Assembly (NCBI RefSeq): GCF_036689865.1
Contig: NZ_JBAHUQ010000005.1
Location: 1 to 64,000, forward strand
DNA from: Magnetococcus sp. PR-3
GTDB taxonomy: Bacteria; Pseudomonadota; Magnetococcia; Magnetococcales; Magnetococcaceae
Length of the DNA: 64,000 nucleotides
Direction of reading: 5' to 3'
Below, piece after piece: positions 44,529 through 54,227 of this stretch. Position numbers and translations under genes: made by a program. The notes beneath the pieces were generated by a model. It had not been told where the DNA came from, searched no databases, and was given only the letters and a program-made list of their open reading frames with translations. Within the stretch, counting starts at the first letter, position 1, and each line of letters opens with the position of its first letter.

Positions 44529-45572
44529 ATGCGCGACGTATTGCAAAAACTGGAACAAGAAGCCACAACCGCCATCTCCAGCACCGAGACCCTTAAGGAT
44601 CTTGACGACGTCCGTATTCGATTTATGGGGAAAAAAGGCACCATTACCCAGCAGTATGGGATGATGAAAACCTGTCCCCCTGAGCAGAAAAAAGAGCTGG
44701 GTAAATGGCTTAATCAATTAAAACAGGCCTTCACTAAGGCCTTTGAAGTGCAGCAAGAGCTGTTAAAAAAAGCCGAACTCAATGCGCGCTTGCAAGGTGA
44801 GCGTATTGATATCTCCCTACCTGGGCGCCAAACTTCGACCGGTGGCATTCATCCCGTTACACGGGCGATTGAAGAGATTGCGACGGTTTTTGGATCCATG
44901 GGTTTTGAAGTAGCCTCAGGTCCTGAGATCGAAAGTGACTGGCATAACTTTGAAGCGTTGAATATTCCAGCAGATCACCCTGCTCGGGAGATGCATGATA
45001 CCTTCTACATTGCCGATGATCCTAAGGGTGGACGCCGGGTTTTACGTACCCATACCTCTCCGGTACAGATCCGGGTAATGGAAAACCGTGAGCCACCACT
45101 GCGGGTGATTGCACCTGGTAAGGTTTACCGGTGTGACTCCGATGTAACCCACACCCCCATGTTTCACCAAGTTGAGGGTTTTATGGTGGATAAAGGGGTG
45201 CACTTTGGTCAGCTCAAAGGGTTGTTGGAAGTCTTTCTGAAAGATTTCTTTGAGCGGGATCTGCCCGTACGCTTCCGTCCCTCCTTCTTCCCTTTTACTG
45301 AGCCTTCGGCCGAAGTGGATATGGCTTGTCTGTTCTGTAACGGTAAAGGGTGCCGTATCTGTAAGGGCACCGGCTGGTTAGAGGTGTTGGGGTGTGGCAT
45401 GATCCACCCTGAAGTGATGAAAAATGTGGGTATGGATACCGAGATCTACTCGGGCTTTGCCTTCGGTATGGGGGTTGAGCGCTTGGGTATGCTCAAATAC
45501 GGTATCAACGACCTGCGCACCTTCTTTGAGAATGATGTGCGCTTCCTCTCCCGACATGCGGTGTCGTCCTAA
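44529..45572 (+). CDS. pheS: Phenylalanyl-tRNA synthetase alpha chain
   Basis: Catalytic subunit of the (alpha-beta)2 enzyme. 347 residues: an N-terminal coiled coil (1-85) contacting tRNA, then the class II core with [31 protein letters not shown] (motif 2), the cysteine-rich insertion [19 protein letters not shown], and [18 protein letters not shown] (motif 3). ATG 44529 begins the normal N-terminus. pheT follows after 86 bases in the same direction. Confidence 0.97.
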   Translation: MRDVLQKLEQEATTAISSTETLKDLDDVRIRFMGKKGTITQQYGMMKTCPPEQKKELGKWLNQLKQAFTKAFEVQQELLKKAELNARLQGERIDISLPGRQTSTGGIHPVTRAIEEIATVFGSMGFEVASGPEIESDWHNFEALNIPADHPAREMHDTFYIADDPKGGRRVLRTHTSPVQIRVMENREPPLRVIAPGKVYRCDSDVTHTPMFHQVEGFMVDKGVHFGQLKGLLEVFLKDFFERDLPVRFRPSFFPFTEPSAEVDMACLFCNGKGCRICKGTGWLEVLGCGMIHPEVMKNVGMDTEIYSGFAFGMGVERLGMLKYGINDLRTFFENDVRFLSRHAVSS

Positions 45573-45658
45573 ACGGGATTGAGGTACTGGGTCGGGGCCT
45601 AAGCCCTAAGCAGAAAAGACCGGTGGAAACACCGTTTTAAGATAAGAGAGTAGAGAGC

Positions 45659-48052
45659 ATGAAATTCACCGAACAGTGGCTACGTGAACAAATTGATACC
45701 CGTCTGACCCGTGATGAGATCAGTAAAACCCTGACCATGGCCGGTCTGGAGGTTGATGGGGCTGAAGATCTGGGTAAAGGGCTTGATAAAGTTCAGGTTG
45801 GTACGTTGGAAGTGGTGGCTCAGCACCCCAATGCAGACCGTCTTACCTGCTGTAAAGTGCGGGTAGGTGATGCGCTGTTAAATATTGTCTGTGGGGCCAA
45901 AAACCATAAACAGGGCGATAAAGTTGCGGTGGCTCGGGATGGTGCAGAGCTGCCCAACGGCTTAAAAATCAAAAAAGGTAAGCTGCGTGGTGAACCATCA
46001 GAAGGCATGCTCTGTTCCCTGACAGAGTTGGGCATGGCAGAAGCCTCTGAAGGGATTATTATTCTTCCACCTGAGGCCCAAGAAGGGGCCACCATGGTGG
46101 AGATCTTTGAGCGCAATGATATCTGCTTTGAGCTGGGCATTACGCCCAACCGTGGTGACTGTTTGGGGGTACGTGGTATTGCTCGGGATCTGGCTGCGGT
46201 AACGGGTGAGGCGCTAACACCTATGGCGGTGGCTATCGCTGAAGATACTTCCGTCGCGACGGTTGAGGTGCAGATTGAAGATGGCGAAGGGTGCCCACGT
46301 TACGCAGGGCGTGTGGTGGAAGGGGTTAAGGTTGGTCCCAGCCCAGACTGGTTACGGAACCGTTTGGAGTCTGTTGGGCTACGTAGCATCAATAATGTGG
46401 TGGATATCACCAACTATGTGATGTTGGAGCTTAACCAACCCATGCATGCGTTTGACTTAAGTACCCTGGCTGCACCCATTGTGGTGCGTCGCGCCGCGGC
46501 GGGTGAAAAACTCACCACGTTGGATGAGGCTGAGCGTGAGTTAACCGATCAAATGACGCTCATTGCCGACCAAAAGCGTGGTTTGGCTGTCGCCGGTGTG
46601 ATGGGTGGCTTGAACTCAGGTGTAACCGAGCAGACGACCACAATCTTTTTAGAGTCTGCCTATTTCAACCCTGTTCGTACGGCCCGTACAGGACGCCGTT
46701 TAAACCTTATTACCGACTCCCGGCACCGGTTTGAGCGGGGTACCGACCCCATGGGTGTGCAACTGGCCTTGGATCGTGCCACACAGTTGGTGCAAGAGCT
46801 GTGTGGGGGTAGCGCGGGTGTGACAACGTTGACCGATGCGGGCACCTGGACCCGGAATGCCCCGGTTGCTTACCGTCATGTGCGGTGTAATGCACTGAGT
46901 GGTATGAACCTGGAGCAGCCCCAGCATGAGACCTATTTAAAGGCCATTGGCTGTGTGGTGGTTGAAAAACCAGCCGATGTTGATGAGGTAGAAGGTGCGG
47001 TCTGGTATCTGCCCCCCACCCACCGTCATGACCTGGTCCGGGAAGAGGATTTGGTGGAGGAGGTTGTTCGCCTGTTTGGCTATGATAACGTACCCACCGA
47101 ACTGCCCAGTGGCGCGGTGGCCAGCCATCAAGACAGTGCGGAACGGCAACTGGCCAAACGTATGCGCAAAGCCTTAACAGGTTTGGGTTATCTGGAGGCG
47201 GTTAACTACGCTTTTGTGGCACCAGAGGTTCAGGCACGCTTTGATGCAGGGGTTGAGCCTGTTGCTCTCGTTAATCCACTGTCTGAAGAGCAATCGCGTA
47301 TGCGTACCTCTATTATGGCAGGTTTGGTTGAAGCGGTTCGTCGCAATATCAGCCGTGGTAATGATGGTCTACGTCTGTTTGAAATGGGCCATATCTTCCT
47401 GCTGGACGGAGAAGGTCAGGTCCAGGAAGAGGAGCGGTTGGCGCTGGTCTTGGCCGGTAGTGGCACGTCGCGTATTTGGCATACCGATCAGCGTGTATGG
47501 GACTTCTTTGATCTAAAAGGTGATCTGCAGACCCTGGTCAGCCGTTTGGAGTCAGCTGAACCCCGTTATGTGCCCGGTGGGCCTGAGTTCTTGCACCCTG
47601 GTCGTAAGTCGGAGATCCATCTGCGGGGCAAGGTGGCGGGCTGGATGGGTGAAATGCACCCCTCTTTGCGTGAAGCGTTGGATCTGGATCAGCCCGTATT
47701 GATGTTGGAGATCCGTAGTGATGCGCTGGCTGCTGTGGCCAAGAAGGGGGCTGCGCAGGTCAGTAAATTCCAGGCGGTTACCCGTGATTTTGCCTTTGTG
47801 GTGGATCGGGATACCCCTGCCTCCTCTATTTTGGATAGTGCCCGCGGTGTGGCCAAACAACTTGTACGTGACGTGCAGTTGTTTGATGTCTATACCGGAG
47901 AGCATGTGGCAGAGGATAAAAAGAGTATCGCCTTTGGTCTGGTGTTGCAGGCGGATGACCGCACATTGGAAGAGGCCGAGATTAATGATGTCATGGCCAA
48001 AGTGACCGCTAAGCTGGAGAAACAGTTTAAGGCTGAACTACGTGCGGGCTAA
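45659..48052 (+). CDS. pheT: Phenylalanyl-tRNA synthetase beta chain
   Basis: 797 residues, the normal size of the non-catalytic but editing-competent subunit. Domains: B1 with MKFTEQWLRE, a tRNA-binding EMAP-like domain (about 40-150), the B3/B4 editing domain (CPRYAGRVVEGV, NNVVDITNYVMLELNQPMHAFDL), B5, the class II-like B6/B7 region, and the C-terminal ferredoxin-like anticodon domain (FQAVTRDFAFVVD). ATG 45659 is preceded by GAGAG. Ends the translation gene cluster; ihfA, found here in E. coli, is absent. Confidence 0.97.
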   Translation: MKFTEQWLREQIDTRLTRDEISKTLTMAGLEVDGAEDLGKGLDKVQVGTLEVVAQHPNADRLTCCKVRVGDALLNIVCGAKNHKQGDKVAVARDGAELPNGLKIKKGKLRGEPSEGMLCSLTELGMAEASEGIIILPPEAQEGATMVEIFERNDICFELGITPNRGDCLGVRGIARDLAAVTGEALTPMAVAIAEDTSVATVEVQIEDGEGCPRYAGRVVEGVKVGPSPDWLRNRLESVGLRSINNVVDITNYVMLELNQPMHAFDLSTLAAPIVVRRAAAGEKLTTLDEAERELTDQMTLIADQKRGLAVAGVMGGLNSGVTEQTTTIFLESAYFNPVRTARTGRRLNLITDSRHRFERGTDPMGVQLALDRATQLVQELCGGSAGVTTLTDAGTWTRNAPVAYRHVRCNALSGMNLEQPQHETYLKAIGCVVVEKPADVDEVEGAVWYLPPTHRHDLVREEDLVEEVVRLFGYDNVPTELPSGAVASHQDSAERQLAKRMRKALTGLGYLEAVNYAFVAPEVQARFDAGVEPVALVNPLSEEQSRMRTSIMAGLVEAVRRNISRGNDGLRLFEMGHIFLLDGEGQVQEEERLALVLAGSGTSRIWHTDQRVWDFFDLKGDLQTLVSRLESAEPRYVPGGPEFLHPGRKSEIHLRGKVAGWMGEMHPSLREALDLDQPVLMLEIRSDALAAVAKKGAAQVSKFQAVTRDFAFVVDRDTPASSILDSARGVAKQLVRDVQLFDVYTGEHVAEDKKSIAFGLVLQADDRTLEEAEINDVMAKVTAKLEKQFKAELRAG

Positions 48053-48134
48053 CCTGGCCAAGGTTGATCGGGTCGATATCCGTCTGATACATAGCGCCTG
48101 TTGACGGGCTTGCTCGGTTACATAATTTACGTAT

Positions 48135-48171
48135 AAAAACCCCCGTTATCCTTAGATAGCGGGGGTTTTTT
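48135..48171. terminator. Bidirectional terminator between pheT and the GGDEF-EAL gene
   Basis: AAAAACCCCCG...TATC pairs with GATAGCGGGGGTTTTT around a CTTA loop, with T runs reading out on both strands. It separates convergent genes. Confidence 0.92.
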
Positions 48172-48199
48172 ATAGAGTGTGGCAGCCTGCTCTCTCGCA

Positions 48200-51100
48200 C
48201 TATGGTAGAGCCTCAGCGGGTTCCTGTGCCTGAAGCAGTGCGGTAATCTCGTGGGCAGGTTTGGGTTTGCTATACAAGTAACCTTGTACCTGTTGGCAGT
48301 GTTTTTCCTTCAGAAAGTCGGCTTGTTCCTGGTTTTCAACCCCTTCTGCAATCACCTCTAGCCCCAGGCTTTGAGCCATGGAGATCACCGATGTAACGAT
48401 GGCGGCATCGTCTGAATCGGTGGTGAGGTCACGGACAAAGGTTTGATCGATCTTTAAGGTGTGAATGGGGAATTTTTTTAGATAGGTCAGGGATGAGTAG
48501 CCGGTACCAAAATCATCAATAGAGATATGGACACCCATGTGGCAGATTTCATGAAGCAGGCTGACCGCTTGTTCGGGGTCTTCCATCATCATGCTTTCTG
48601 TAATTTCTAACTCAAGTCCATTGGGGTCAAGCTGGGTTGTATGCAGAATGTCATGTACCAGCTGGGCAAGTTGAGGTTGATGAAACTGCCGAGCTGAAAG
48701 ATTAACGGCCACCCGGTAATGTCCCATAGTGAGCGCTTGCCACGCTTTGCTCTGTAATGCGGCTGTGCGTAGTACCCACTCACCAATGGGGACGATTAAG
48801 CCGGTCTCTTCAGCAACAGGTATAAAATCAGCGGGAGAGATCATACCTTGTTGTGGGTGCTCCCAACGAATAAGGGCCTCCATGCCGACCATGTCACCAC
48901 TGTGCAGCAGATATTTGGGTTGGTAGTACAAGACAAACTGATCCAGCTCCAAAGCTTGGCGTAAGTGGCGTTCTAACGTGATCCGGCGTACCGCTTTTTC
49001 GTTCATTTGACGGCGGAAAAACTGATAGTTACCGCGTCCTTGTGATTTGGCATGGTACATCGCCGTATCGGCATGCCGGGTTAAGGTTTCTACATCGGTA
49101 CCGTCAACCGGATGGATGGCAATACCAACACTGGCCCCAATAAATCTCTCTTGCTCCATAAGGATAAAGGGCTTGGCCATGTGTTCAATAATTGTGTTGG
49201 CGACATGGGCGGCGGCTTCATCACTGGTTAGGCTGGTGAGTATGATGGTAAATTCATCCCCACCCAGTCGGCAGACGGCATCGGTTTGACGCAGGCAGTT
49301 GTTGATGCGTTTGGCCGCTTCAACGAGCAGATCATCCCCACATTTGTGGCCTAAGGTATCATTCACATCCTTAAAGCGGTCCAGATCGACAAACATCAAA
49401 GCCAGCTGTTTTTTCTCCCGGTCACAGTGCGCCAGCTCTTGTTCCAGTTTTTCGCGGAAAAAGGCTCGGTTGGGTAACTGCGTTAAAGGATCATAGAAGG
49501 CCAGTTGCTCCAACTTTTTCTCGGTGGCTTTTAACTCAGAGATATCGGTGAAAATGCCCACATATTTAGTACTCTGTGCATGACTGTCCTGAATGGCGGT
49601 GATGGAGAGCCATTTTGGGAACACATCACCATTTTTACGTCGGTCCCAGATCTCTCCGTGCCATGTACCTTCTTCTTTAAGCGTTTTCCACATCTGTTCA
49701 TAATAGGTTTGGTCGTGATGACCTGACTGCAGCTTGTTGGGGTTGTGTCCTACCACCTCTTCTCGGCGGTAACCGGTGATGGTGCAGTAGGCATCGTTAA
49801 TATCCAGGATAATACCCTGGGTATCGGTCACCACAATGGCTTCCTTAGCACTATCAAAGATCAACTGAGCCATATGTAGGCGGGCTTCAGACAGTTTACG
49901 TTCGGTGACATCAACGTTAAGGCCGACCATCCTTATGGCCTTACCTTGGGGGCTTAAAACCATGCCCCAAGCTGCAAATATATGGCGGATCTCACCATTG
50001 GGCTGGGTAATGCGGAACTCGACCTGTTCTTTGGTCTGATGATCAATGGCCTTCTGTAGAACGGCTTCTGCCACGGGTAAATCCTGGGGTAGTACCTGTT
50101 TGGCCCAAAAATCATAGCTTACGGTGCGTTGTTTGGGTTGGGCATAGATCTCAAACATTCGATCATCCCACACCACCTCATCGGTATTTAGATCCCAGTC
50201 CCAAACCCCCATAGAAGCGGCTTGGGTTGCCATACTTAGGCGCTGTTGACTGGTGATCAACTGCTCTTCATGGCGTTTGCGTTGGGTGATATCTTCCCCC
50301 GAACTTAGGGTGCCGATAATGCGTCCCTGTAGATCCCGAAGGCAGGCGTTACGCCATGCAAAAAGCCGCTGGCTTTGATTCCGGCAGAGGATACGGTTTT
50401 CAATATAATTATTGGCTTGGGTCTGACCGGTCATCAGTTTATGAAACACGGGATAGACAATATCCATCCCTTCAGGCTGGGGAAGGCAGACTTTGAACCA
50501 GTTTTTACCAAGCAGTTCGGATTCGTCATAACCCATAATCCGACACCCTGCTTGATTGATCATGGTGATGTGACCTTGAGGATCCAAGGCAACCATCATG
50601 GTTTGTGCGGTATCCAAATAGCTTTGGGCCCGTTGCTGGGCCTGTTTAAGGGCCTGTTCATCTTGCATGCGTTGGGTGATATCTTTGATAAAGCCAACCA
50701 TGCGCTGGGTGGTATGGTTTTGGTCAATATGGAAGCGGCCACTATCTTCCACCCACGCATACCGTCCATCCTTGCGTTTAACCCGGAATATGAGTTGTGC
50801 GGGTTGGTAATGTTCACTAATACGGCTGATCTCCTGATCAAAAATAATCAGATCATCCGGGTGGATCAGGTGACGCCACTGATCTAAGTGGCTGCCCAGT
50901 TCCGCAATGGTATAGCCGAGTATTTGCTCAGAAGCACCGGCATAGGTCACGGCGTTGGTGGCGGAATCCCAGTCATAAAGTAGGTGTCCAGAGGCATCGA
51001 TGGCAGCCTCATAGCGGGCATGCCACTCTTGAATAATCGCTTGAGCTTTTAGATCCTTTAACAGTGGGTTGCTGATCCGGTAAAAGAGCCAACTGGTTAC

Positions 51101-51685
51101 CAAAACTGAGATTAAACCCAGCAAGGCAACCACGCTTGCCGTTTCAATAAAGGGTGCTCGGATCTCTTGCAGATCAATTTTGGCCACCACACCTAAATTA
51201 AGGACCGCGACAGGTTCATATGCGGCCAACACAGTTACCCCACGATAGTCCGGGCCAACCACTGTGCCGGATTGCCCTTGTACGGCACGTCGCATCGGCT
51301 CGGCCGGTCCATGATCTAAGGGCCAGCGCTGGGGTTGATCCATCACTTCATGGCGGTGACGTAACAGCAATACCACACGGTTTTTCTGCTTCTGTCCCAC
51401 GGTAAATTCAGCGGTACGGCCCAGTTTGGGAAAATGTTGAAAGGCCTCTTTAATCTGAGCAAAGGTGGTATCAAAGGCGGCCTTTTGGCTCTCTGTCGTT
51501 TGATGACGATCAAACCGGGCAATAGACTCCATGAGGCGGGCTTGGCTTTGGGCGGTGAGTTGCAGCCGTTGGCGCTGTTCTTCAAACGCGGTGTGGTATA
51601 GGGTTCCTACCGCTAAACTGCCAATGAACAGAGCGACAATTGCCATCAATGTGGCCATTAGGATAATGCGCTGCTTACTAGGCAT
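48200..51685 (-). CDS. Membrane PAS-GGDEF-EAL cyclic-di-GMP enzyme
   Basis: About 1161 residues. Two membrane helices (about 8-28 and 184-206) enclose a periplasmic sensor of some 150 residues (Cache-like). Four PAS domains follow (YDWDSATNAV, MMVALDPQGHI, MGVWDWDLNTDE, AIVVTDTQGIIL as their openings), then a GGDEF domain with intact CRLGGDEF and an upstream RQTD inhibitory site, and an EAL domain with EALIRWEHP, NLSARQF, IDDFGTGYSSL and EGVENQEQ. All catalytic residues for both synthesis and breakdown of cyclic-di-GMP are present. ATG 51685 has GGGTGAGT upstream. A sister gene lacking the output domains lies directly upstream. Confidence 0.93.
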   Translation of the reverse strand: MPSKQRIILMATLMAIVALFIGSLAVGTLYHTAFEEQRQRLQLTAQSQARLMESIARFDRHQTTESQKAAFDTTFAQIKEAFQHFPKLGRTAEFTVGQKQKNRVVLLLRHRHEVMDQPQRWPLDHGPAEPMRRAVQGQSGTVVGPDYRGVTVLAAYEPVAVLNLGVVAKIDLQEIRAPFIETASVVALLGLISVLVTSWLFYRISNPLLKDLKAQAIIQEWHARYEAAIDASGHLLYDWDSATNAVTYAGASEQILGYTIAELGSHLDQWRHLIHPDDLIIFDQEISRISEHYQPAQLIFRVKRKDGRYAWVEDSGRFHIDQNHTTQRMVGFIKDITQRMQDEQALKQAQQRAQSYLDTAQTMMVALDPQGHITMINQAGCRIMGYDESELLGKNWFKVCLPQPEGMDIVYPVFHKLMTGQTQANNYIENRILCRNQSQRLFAWRNACLRDLQGRIIGTLSSGEDITQRKRHEEQLITSQQRLSMATQAASMGVWDWDLNTDEVVWDDRMFEIYAQPKQRTVSYDFWAKQVLPQDLPVAEAVLQKAIDHQTKEQVEFRITQPNGEIRHIFAAWGMVLSPQGKAIRMVGLNVDVTERKLSEARLHMAQLIFDSAKEAIVVTDTQGIILDINDAYCTITGYRREEVVGHNPNKLQSGHHDQTYYEQMWKTLKEEGTWHGEIWDRRKNGDVFPKWLSITAIQDSHAQSTKYVGIFTDISELKATEKKLEQLAFYDPLTQLPNRAFFREKLEQELAHCDREKKQLALMFVDLDRFKDVNDTLGHKCGDDLLVEAAKRINNCLRQTDAVCRLGGDEFTIILTSLTSDEAAAHVANTIIEHMAKPFILMEQERFIGASVGIAIHPVDGTDVETLTRHADTAMYHAKSQGRGNYQFFRRQMNEKAVRRITLERHLRQALELDQFVLYYQPKYLLHSGDMVGMEALIRWEHPQQGMISPADFIPVAEETGLIVPIGEWVLRTAALQSKAWQALTMGHYRVAVNLSARQFHQPQLAQLVHDILHTTQLDPNGLELEITESMMMEDPEQAVSLLHEICHMGVHISIDDFGTGYSSLTYLKKFPIHTLKIDQTFVRDLTTDSDDAAIVTSVISMAQSLGLEVIAEGVENQEQADFLKEKHCQQVQGYLYSKPKPAHEITALLQAQEPAEALP

Positions 51686-51859
51686 ACTCACCCCCAAATG
51701 GGTTGGTGTCTTGGCAAACAGAGAGTGTGGTGGGGGAATAACGTCTCTTTATCCTAACGGATATTGGGGCATAAGTGTGACTTTTTGTAAGAAATGAAGA
51801 AGCACAGATGGGTGACGGATCTATGAGGTGTAATAGGGATGATACCTTATGGATGCATG

Positions 51860-53989
51860 CTATTCATGCATGGCCGATAGAATCACGGCATACCGTATGG
51901 TCTGTTCTTGGATATCACCAATGGATGAAATACGTATGGAGCATGGGGATGTCAGGCCATCTTTATGATGCAGCTGAACAGGGCCTTGCCAATGCCCCTG
52001 GGTCTGAAGTGCTTGGGTAATGGTGGTTTGTTGTGTATTTAAAACCCAGAAATAGGGTGTGGTCTGAGCCAGTATCTCTTGGTGTGTATAGCCAGTAAGT
52101 TGGCAAAAGGCTTCATTCATATCAACAGCTTGGTGCTTTATATCGGTAACCAGAATAGCAACCTGGGCATGCTCAAAGATCAGTTGACTAAGGTATTGGT
52201 GGCTCTGTGCCTGCTTCTGTTCCGTAACATCCATATTCAGGCCCGCCATACGCATGGGTTTGCCTTGGGGGCTGAGCATGACACCCCAAGCGGAAAAGAT
52301 ATGCCGAATTTGGCCATCCTGTCGCTGGATACGAAAGTGACATTGAACTTCGTTATGGGTATCCATGGCCTGTTGAATGACAGCCTTAACCCTGGGTAGG
52401 TCTGAGGATACCACACACTTTTCCCATCTCTCATAAGAGATGGTGGACTGTTTGGGCAGGGCATAAATCTCAAACATTCGGTCATCCCATGTGATCTCAT
52501 TTTGGCTAAGATCCCACGCCCAGATTCCCATGGATCCTGCACGAATGGCCATAGAGAGGCGTTGTTCACTGGCGGTTAACTGCTCTTCATGGCGTTTGCG
52601 TTGGGTGATATCTTCCCCGGAGCTCAATGTGCCAATGATTTTTCCCTTATGGTCACGTAAAGGGGTGTTGCGCCAAGCGATTAAGCGTTGGCTTTGGTTT
52701 TGGCAAATGACATGGTTCTCATGATAGAGGCATGTTTGTGTTTGATCGGTCAGGAGCTGTTTAAAAACAGGAAAAACCTGCTGTTGACCTTCGGGCTGGG
52801 GAAGGCAGACCTCAAACCAGTTTTTGCCTAACAGTTCTGAAGCTTCATACCCAAGCATGTGGCAGCCCGCCTGATTGATCATGGAAATATGACCTTGGCT
52901 ATTGAGTGCGACCATCATGGTTTGGGTGGTATCCAAATAGCTTTGTGCTCTGTGTTGGGCCTCCATTAACGTCTGTTCATGCTCAAGACGTAAGGTGACA
53001 TCCTTGATCATGCCTGCTAGGTGAGAGGTTGATTCTGTTGCCTGTAAAGGGTAGGCACCGCTATCTTCCACCCAAATGATGCGTCCATCTTTACGGCGCA
53101 TTCTGTAACATCTGGTGGCGGTGGTGGCCAGTTCTTGGGGGTTGGACTGGTAGTCAAAAATGGCCAGATCATCCGGGTGGATTAAGTTCCGCCAAACAGA
53201 CGGCTGAGAACCGAGCTCCTCAATACGGTAGCCTAAGATATCTTCAGAAGATCCCGTATATTGAATGCTATTATTGGTGGTATCCCAGTCATACAACAGG
53301 TGCCCAGAAGATACTATGGCATGATCAAAGTGCCGCTGTTGGGCCTGCCGGCGTTTCTGCTTATCCAGTGTCTCGAACAGGGGGTTGGTTATATGGTAAA
53401 AAAGCCAACTACCGGTGAGAATAGCAACAATAGCCACTAAGCCAGCCACCATGGCCCCATGAATATACGGGGCCCGTAACTCTTGAATATCAATCTTAGC
53501 GACAATACCCAAGTTGAGAATGGCAATGGGCTCATAGGCAGCCAAAACCTGTACGCCTTTATAATCTGGTCCGACCACCGTGCCTGACCGACCTTGTACA
53601 GCACGACGCATGGGCTCCGCAGGTCCAGCTTCCAGTGAAAGTTGCTGAGGTTCGCTCATCTCCTCATGGCGATGGCGGAGCAGAAGAATAACCTGACCGG
53701 CTTGCTTTTTGCCCACGGTGAACTCAGCAGTGTTACCCAGTTTGGGGAACTGCTTAAAGGCTTTTTTAATTTGTGCAAAGGTGCTTTCAAAAGGGTGTTT
53801 ATGGTGGGTGCGATCAAAATGCGCCATAGACTCAATTAAACGTGCTTGGCTTTGGGCAACCAGGTGTAAACGATCCCGTTGTTGTTCAAAGGCCGAAAGG
53901 TAGAGCGTACCAATGGCCACACTGCCAACCAGCAGGGTGGTTAGCACTAGAATAGCAATTAAGTGCAATACCCGTTTACGTTCGGCCAT
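51860..53989 (-). CDS. Membrane sensor with PAS repeats, no output domain (paralogue of the GGDEF-EAL protein)
   Basis: 709 residues closely matching the N-terminal 65% of its neighbour: same two membrane helices and periplasmic sensor (TVGKKQAGQVILLLRHRHEEM), then PAS domains in the same order, with phrases such as DWDTTNNSIQYTGSSEDILGY and DITQRKRHEEQLTASEQRLSMA shared. It stops within the fourth PAS domain, just where the sister continues into GGDEF. The 160 bases downstream carry no GGDEF remnant. It arose by tandem duplication and lost or never had the output half; it could form mixed dimers with the sister. ATG 53989 has no close ribosome-binding site. Confidence 0.85.
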   Translation of the reverse strand: MAERKRVLHLIAILVLTTLLVGSVAIGTLYLSAFEQQRDRLHLVAQSQARLIESMAHFDRTHHKHPFESTFAQIKKAFKQFPKLGNTAEFTVGKKQAGQVILLLRHRHEEMSEPQQLSLEAGPAEPMRRAVQGRSGTVVGPDYKGVQVLAAYEPIAILNLGIVAKIDIQELRAPYIHGAMVAGLVAIVAILTGSWLFYHITNPLFETLDKQKRRQAQQRHFDHAIVSSGHLLYDWDTTNNSIQYTGSSEDILGYRIEELGSQPSVWRNLIHPDDLAIFDYQSNPQELATTATRCYRMRRKDGRIIWVEDSGAYPLQATESTSHLAGMIKDVTLRLEHEQTLMEAQHRAQSYLDTTQTMMVALNSQGHISMINQAGCHMLGYEASELLGKNWFEVCLPQPEGQQQVFPVFKQLLTDQTQTCLYHENHVICQNQSQRLIAWRNTPLRDHKGKIIGTLSSGEDITQRKRHEEQLTASEQRLSMAIRAGSMGIWAWDLSQNEITWDDRMFEIYALPKQSTISYERWEKCVVSSDLPRVKAVIQQAMDTHNEVQCHFRIQRQDGQIRHIFSAWGVMLSPQGKPMRMAGLNMDVTEQKQAQSHQYLSQLIFEHAQVAILVTDIKHQAVDMNEAFCQLTGYTHQEILAQTTPYFWVLNTQQTTITQALQTQGHWQGPVQLHHKDGLTSPCSIRISSIGDIQEQTIRYAVILSAMHE

Positions 53990-54227
53990 GCTGGTCCCTT
54001 CATATACAAAGTGAATACACGGTTGCGTCTACCGGGCACTCATGTGGTATCCATCGCAATCTTAGCTGACCCGGTGGGGTGCAGTATGATTAGATCATAT
54101 GTCATTAAAATATTTAACCCTAAGATATTCCATAAAAAAATTTCTATGCCACGGACATAATAACTCAAGTGTAAGCTGGTCTCATAATCGATCTGGGTCA
54201 AAGCTTCTTTAGGAAAAGGCGAGACCC

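Noticed and set aside
53990-54227. Possible remnant of a GGDEF-EAL domain around the short PAS sensor
   Set aside because: Neither flank of the gene encodes GGDEF or EAL motifs in any frame.
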